Of a stretch of 64,000 nt of DNA, positions 60,571-64,000 are shown one piece after another; within the stretch, counting starts at the first letter, position 1, and every line of letters begins with the position of its first letter. The DNA comes from an uncultured Acetatifactor sp. (lineage in GTDB: Bacteria; Bacillota; Clostridia; Lachnospirales; Lachnospiraceae). The DNA is taken from positions 1 through 64,000 of the forward strand of contig CAJUJU010000001.1 in assembly GCA_910586835.1 (NCBI GenBank). Direction: 5' to 3'. A program made the position numbers and the translations under genes. A model generated the notes under the pieces. That model did not search any database. It was not told the DNA's origin and worked only from the letters and a program-made list of their open reading frames with translations.

Positions 60571-63082
60571 AAAAGCACTTGGGTTTATTATTTTCTTTCT
60601 GGGCGTCAGCCTGACAATCTGGAACGGTGTGCAGCTGTCGAAACGCCTGCCGGGCAGACCTGCGTCCTGGACTCCCGGAAAACTGTTTTCGGAGGATTAT
60701 CAGCACTCTCAGCGTTTCCGGAATCATATTTCAAACCGATTGGAAATTTTCCTGACTATTGCGGCAGGAGGAGCACCCAGTGGTTGGATCTACGACAATG
60801 GCTGGAGATTTTACTCCGGCGACACTTTTTATGATGACCGTTATTATGATTCCAGCACAGATTCCATCACAGAAGACTACGGCCAGTCATGGCCCGGCAG
60901 CTTCCATGAGCAGGAAGCAATTTCCGAATACGGAACTTTCAGCCTCCCGAGAGATGTTGAATGGGACGACGACGAGTGGGGATACGACGAAACCTATCGA
61001 CCGCTCACAGATGAACAAAAAGAAAAGCTTGTACAGCAATATTTCAGCGCTATCGCAGGGGATAAAAACCTGCTGTACAGCATCTCCTGCGACGGAAAAC
61101 TCCTGTATACCAACTCTGATCTGCCGACAACAGAGGGACAGATGCAGCTCCCGGAGGGCTACAATTTCCTCCTTTACTTTGACGGGGAAAAGGTTCATAT
61201 CACAAAGGATGGAACCGAGCTGGATATATATGGAGACGGATACTACCGCGATGAGGACAATGACTGGTATGTTCCGGGCTACCACAATTTTCCGGTGAGC
61301 GATGACATGAAAAATACCGCCGTCTGCATTGCCGCGGCAAAGGAGCCCGTCCTGTACACCCGGGGGATTTCCCGGGACAGCGGATACCGCCAGGAGGAAA
61401 ACACTCTGTACTGGCTGCAGTACAACCTCCGTGCAAGCCGAACGCTTCTGCTTCGCAATCTGGCCGGTCTTGCGGCAGGCCTGCTGCTGCTTTTCCTCTC
61501 TTTCTTCTGCAGAAAACAGAAGAAGGAAGCCGCCCGGGGAATTGCCCGCCTTCAGGGAAAGGTATGGATAGAAGTCAAGATACTTCTCCTGTTCCTCCTG
61601 CTGTATGGAGTACTTCAAGAGTCCGCCGTCACATTTTTCAACAGCTACGGTTATGATGTATGGCAGGAGATCGCATGGATGTACAGCGACTATGCATATA
61701 TTTCACCGGAACTGATTGCACACTATGGCGGCGCATTCCTGTCCTCTCTTTCCCCTCTGTTCTGGAGCATATTGTTCTGGCTGTTGTGGCTGCTTGTGAA
61801 CGACTTGAGACATAATAAAAAAATTTGGAGACACGGTCTGACTGCGAAGCTTTGCCATACCTTCTCAGCCCGGGAAATAAATCAGCCTCTCGCCCGCAAA
61901 ATGGCTCATCGCACCGCCATCCTTTCCGGCGCAGTCACCGCATACGGGATTCTGTTCATTGCAGCTGCGTCTCTTCTGTCCCACGCAAACCTGTCTCGCG
62001 ACGTCGCTGTGGGAACCATTCTGCTGTGCATCCTCGCAGTCTTCTGCTTCCTGCCTGCAGTAGTTCTGATCGGCTCGAAAAATATGAAGGCGGCAAGGGA
62101 CGTGGACGCTCTGTCGAAACGCATCGACGAAATCTGCGGGGGCGATTACGGAAACGTGTACGCTCACGGTTCAGGCAGTTCCGGTTCGGGCGGTACCTCT
62201 CCCGGCAAAGCGGAATGCCCCGGCGGCTCCTCCGACGCGGTTTACCGCCCTTCCCCTGACGACGCAGGAAACAATGCCGTCCGACAGAACGGCAAAACCG
62301 GCCAGGCTGACTCAACGGCACTCTATGGGAATCATGACCTGGGCAAAACCATGGCCAGACTTGAGGACATCCGTCAGGGCCTGGCGCTTGCGGTGGACGA
62401 GCAAATGAAAAGCGAGCGTATGAAAGTGGAGCTGATTGCCAACGTCTCCCATGATATCAAGACGCCTCTGACCTCGATTATCAGCTATGTGCAGTTTTTG
62501 AAGGAGGAAGAATCTCTGCCGGAGCATGTGAAAGATTATGTGAAAATTCTGGACGAAAAGTCCCAGCGATTAAAGAACATGGTACAGGACGTTTTTGCGG
62601 TGAGCAAGGCAGCCTCCGGAGAGCTTCCCATGCATATGGAGGAACTGGATTTCGGCAAGCTGCTGCTCCAGACCATGGCGGATATGGACGAGCAAATCAA
62701 AAACAGCAGCATCTCCTTCCGCACGGAGCTTCCGGAGGAACCCGTAATGATCACGGCCGACGGACAGAGAATGTACCGTGTCTTCCAAAACCTGTTCCAG
62801 AACGCGCTGAAATATTCCCTGGACGGCTCCCGGGTCTATGTAACCCTGAAAACAGATGGAACAATGGCCATCGCCAGCGTAAAAAACACCTCTCATCTGG
62901 AACTGGAGAAGGATAAGGATTTCACCGAACGCTTTGTCCGCGGAGATAAGAGCCGCACAGACGGCGGAAGCGGTCTGGGACTCTCCATTGCCCAGAGCTT
63001 CACGGAAGCCTGCGGAGGACAATTTACAATAGAGTTTGATGCGGATCTGTTTATTGTGCGGGTCGCATTCCCGCAATGTTAA
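60545..63082 (+). CDS. Large membrane sensor histidine kinase (VanS-like)
   Basis: An 845-residue kinase. An N-terminal helix (about 12-30) is followed by an extracellular sensor of ~270 residues rich in Asp, Tyr and Trp, then several helices (about 300-325, 339-360, 400-420, 465-485, 495-515). A Gly/Ser-rich linker (~540-590) leads to the dimerisation domain with His636 in NVSHDIKTPLTS, and the ATPase domain shows NLFQNALKYS and GGSGLGLSIAQS. It starts with TTG at 60545 inside the regulator gene; GGTGG lies upstream. The multi-helix module between sensor and kinase is unusual. Ligand unknown. Confidence 0.9.
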   Translation: MDTKWKNIKKALGFIIFFLGVSLTIWNGVQLSKRLPGRPASWTPGKLFSEDYQHSQRFRNHISNRLEIFLTIAAGGAPSGWIYDNGWRFYSGDTFYDDRYYDSSTDSITEDYGQSWPGSFHEQEAISEYGTFSLPRDVEWDDDEWGYDETYRPLTDEQKEKLVQQYFSAIAGDKNLLYSISCDGKLLYTNSDLPTTEGQMQLPEGYNFLLYFDGEKVHITKDGTELDIYGDGYYRDEDNDWYVPGYHNFPVSDDMKNTAVCIAAAKEPVLYTRGISRDSGYRQEENTLYWLQYNLRASRTLLLRNLAGLAAGLLLLFLSFFCRKQKKEAARGIARLQGKVWIEVKILLLFLLLYGVLQESAVTFFNSYGYDVWQEIAWMYSDYAYISPELIAHYGGAFLSSLSPLFWSILFWLLWLLVNDLRHNKKIWRHGLTAKLCHTFSAREINQPLARKMAHRTAILSGAVTAYGILFIAAASLLSHANLSRDVAVGTILLCILAVFCFLPAVVLIGSKNMKAARDVDALSKRIDEICGGDYGNVYAHGSGSSGSGGTSPGKAECPGGSSDAVYRPSPDDAGNNAVRQNGKTGQADSTALYGNHDLGKTMARLEDIRQGLALAVDEQMKSERMKVELIANVSHDIKTPLTSIISYVQFLKEEESLPEHVKDYVKILDEKSQRLKNMVQDVFAVSKAASGELPMHMEELDFGKLLLQTMADMDEQIKNSSISFRTELPEEPVMITADGQRMYRVFQNLFQNALKYSLDGSRVYVTLKTDGTMAIASVKNTSHLELEKDKDFTERFVRGDKSRTDGGSGLGLSIAQSFTEACGGQFTIEFDADLFIVRVAFPQC

Positions 63083-63114
63083 AAGTAATTCCTGTTTCCT
63101 GTAGAGGCGGCATG

Positions 63115-64000
63115 TCAGCCTTCCCCAAAGTACTCCCTGATCTGCCGCCTCATGAGCTCAGACACATCTTCTCCGCGAAGATAGCCATGCGTCCATTCCA
63201 CGGTTTTTTCCAGCATTACACGGTAATTCCACCTGGGCGTCCAGCCAATCCTGCTCTGGATCCGGCTGCAGTCCAGTCTCAGGAAATTGGCCTCATGAGG
63301 CCCTCCGGCATCGGTATATTCCCAGGAAAGCTGCAGACCTGTCCTGTCTCTCCACAGTTCACAGAAGGTCTGCAGCAGCTCGCCGGTGCGGACACAGGAT
63401 GCATCCCCCGGCCCCACATTATAGCTGCCTGCATACTGCCCATCCTCATACTGCTTCCGCGCAATCAGCAGATAGGCCGACAAGGATTCCAGCACATGCT
63501 GATAGGGTCTCACGGAATTGGGATTTCTCAGCACCATGCTGCGCTTTTCCGCTATGGCACGCACACAGTCCGGAATAATCCTGTCCGCCGCAAAATCTCC
63601 GCCGCCCACCACATTTCCGGCCCGGGCAGTGCTGATTGCCACTCTTTTATCCGCAAAGAAAGAGTTCCGATAACTCTCCGTGACCAGTTCCGAACAGGAT
63701 TTGCTGTTGGAATAGGGATCATAGCCGTTCAGTTCTTCATTCTCCCGATAGCCCCATTCCCATTCTCTGTTTTTGTAAACCTTATCCGTGGTGACATTCA
63801 GAAAAGACCGCACGGAATCACACTTCCGCACACATTCCAGCACATTCACCGTCCCCATGACATTTATCTCATAGGTATCTACCGGATTCCGATAGGACTC
63901 CCGCACAATAGGCTGTGCGGCCATATGAATCACAATTTCAGGACGAAACTCTGTGAAAACCTGTTCCAGCCTCCGCAGATCCCTTATATCTCCGATATAC
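63115..64000 (-). CDS. CDP-glucose 4,6-dehydratase, 3' part
   Basis: The frame runs off the window, so the N-terminal Rossmann part is missing; 295 residues are visible. They show IVIHMAAQP, NVTTDKVYKN (catalytic Thr-Asp-Lys), PYSNSK (the Tyr-x3-Lys pair), ARAGNVVGGGDFAADRIIPD and RPYQHVLE, matching RfbG-type CDP-glucose dehydratases of the SDR family. It makes CDP-4-keto-6-deoxyglucose for dideoxyhexose or related surface sugars, so a polysaccharide cluster probably continues to the right. GDP-mannose or dTDP-glucose dehydratase is less likely given GNVVGGGDF. It converges with the kinase gene, 32 bp apart. Confidence 0.88.
   Translation of the reverse strand, partial: YIGDIRDLRRLEQVFTEFRPEIVIHMAAQPIVRESYRNPVDTYEINVMGTVNVLECVRKCDSVRSFLNVTTDKVYKNREWEWGYRENEELNGYDPYSNSKSCSELVTESYRNSFFADKRVAISTARAGNVVGGGDFAADRIIPDCVRAIAEKRSMVLRNPNSVRPYQHVLESLSAYLLIARKQYEDGQYAGSYNVGPGDASCVRTGELLQTFCELWRDRTGLQLSWEYTDAGGPHEANFLRLDCSRIQSRIGWTPRWNYRVMLEKTVEWTHGYLRGEDVSELMRRQIREYFGEG

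Overview
The window looks like a chromosomal segment of a Gram-positive anaerobe of the Lachnospiraceae (class Clostridia). The supporting signs are strong GGAGG ribosome sites, a T-box in front of metG, a compact SRP RNA, a split transketolase, a BceRSAB-type module, a CdaR/MsmK pair, a DUF6128-type protein, and starch and cellobiose phosphorylases. Species cannot be fixed from sequence alone. No rRNA, tRNA or CRISPR array was found.

Region 1 (1-10.1 kb) is an accessory island, visibly richer in A+T than the rest. A tightly coupled seven-gene minus-strand operon encodes a Z1-domain helicase-like ATPase, a GHKL (paraMORC/MutL-like) ATPase, an unrecognised protein, a DUF6339-type protein, a PD-(D/E)XK nuclease-like protein, a C5-cytosine methyltransferase with a fused degenerate Vsr domain, and a separate intact Vsr endonuclease. 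Its promoter overlaps the 5' edge of a truncated serine recombinase (DUF4368 tail), a mobile-element scar. This is the best candidate in the window for an incompletely described system.

Region 2 (10.1-20.2 kb) holds an 18-unit SEL1-repeat protein, two MATE exporters whose stop codons overlap those of convergent genes through a shared TTAA, a GH94 cellobiose phosphorylase, a candidate toxin-antitoxin-like pair and a D-lactate dehydrogenase-type enzyme.

Region 3 (20.2-29 kb) is a starch/glycogen cluster: LacI-type regulator, glycogen phosphorylase, membrane-anchored pullulanase, MalQ and a radical-SAM activase. A perfect GGAAAACGTTTTCC palindrome lies between the regulator and glgP.

Region 4 (29-47.9 kb) carries tadA, a PlsC-like acyltransferase, a flavin reductase, an Rpn-type nuclease, SRP RNA, a PflX-like radical-SAM protein, a DUF6128-type protein with ten 13-residue repeats, a 63-bp tandem repeat, a BceRSAB-like peptide-sensing/ABC module, CdaR plus MsmK/UgpC, YesL, a GNAT acetyltransferase, a monoacylglycerol-lipase-like hydrolase, and metG behind a T-box leader that contains 100-bp tandem repeats.

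Region 5 (47.9-64 kb) carries an AAA ATPase, an unknown protein, ribulose-phosphate epimerase, a membrane-anchored amidase, a DUF4143-type ATPase, a pentose cluster (FGGY kinase, AraD, split transketolase), a DUF885 metalloprotein, a VanR/S-like two-component system preceded by direct repeats, and the 3' part of a CDP-glucose 4,6-dehydratase gene cut by the window edge.

Metabolically, the starch genes produce glucose-1-phosphate, GH94 does the same from cellobiose, MsmK would energise sugar ABC importers, and the pentose genes feed the pentose phosphate pathway, with lactate as one fermentation outlet.
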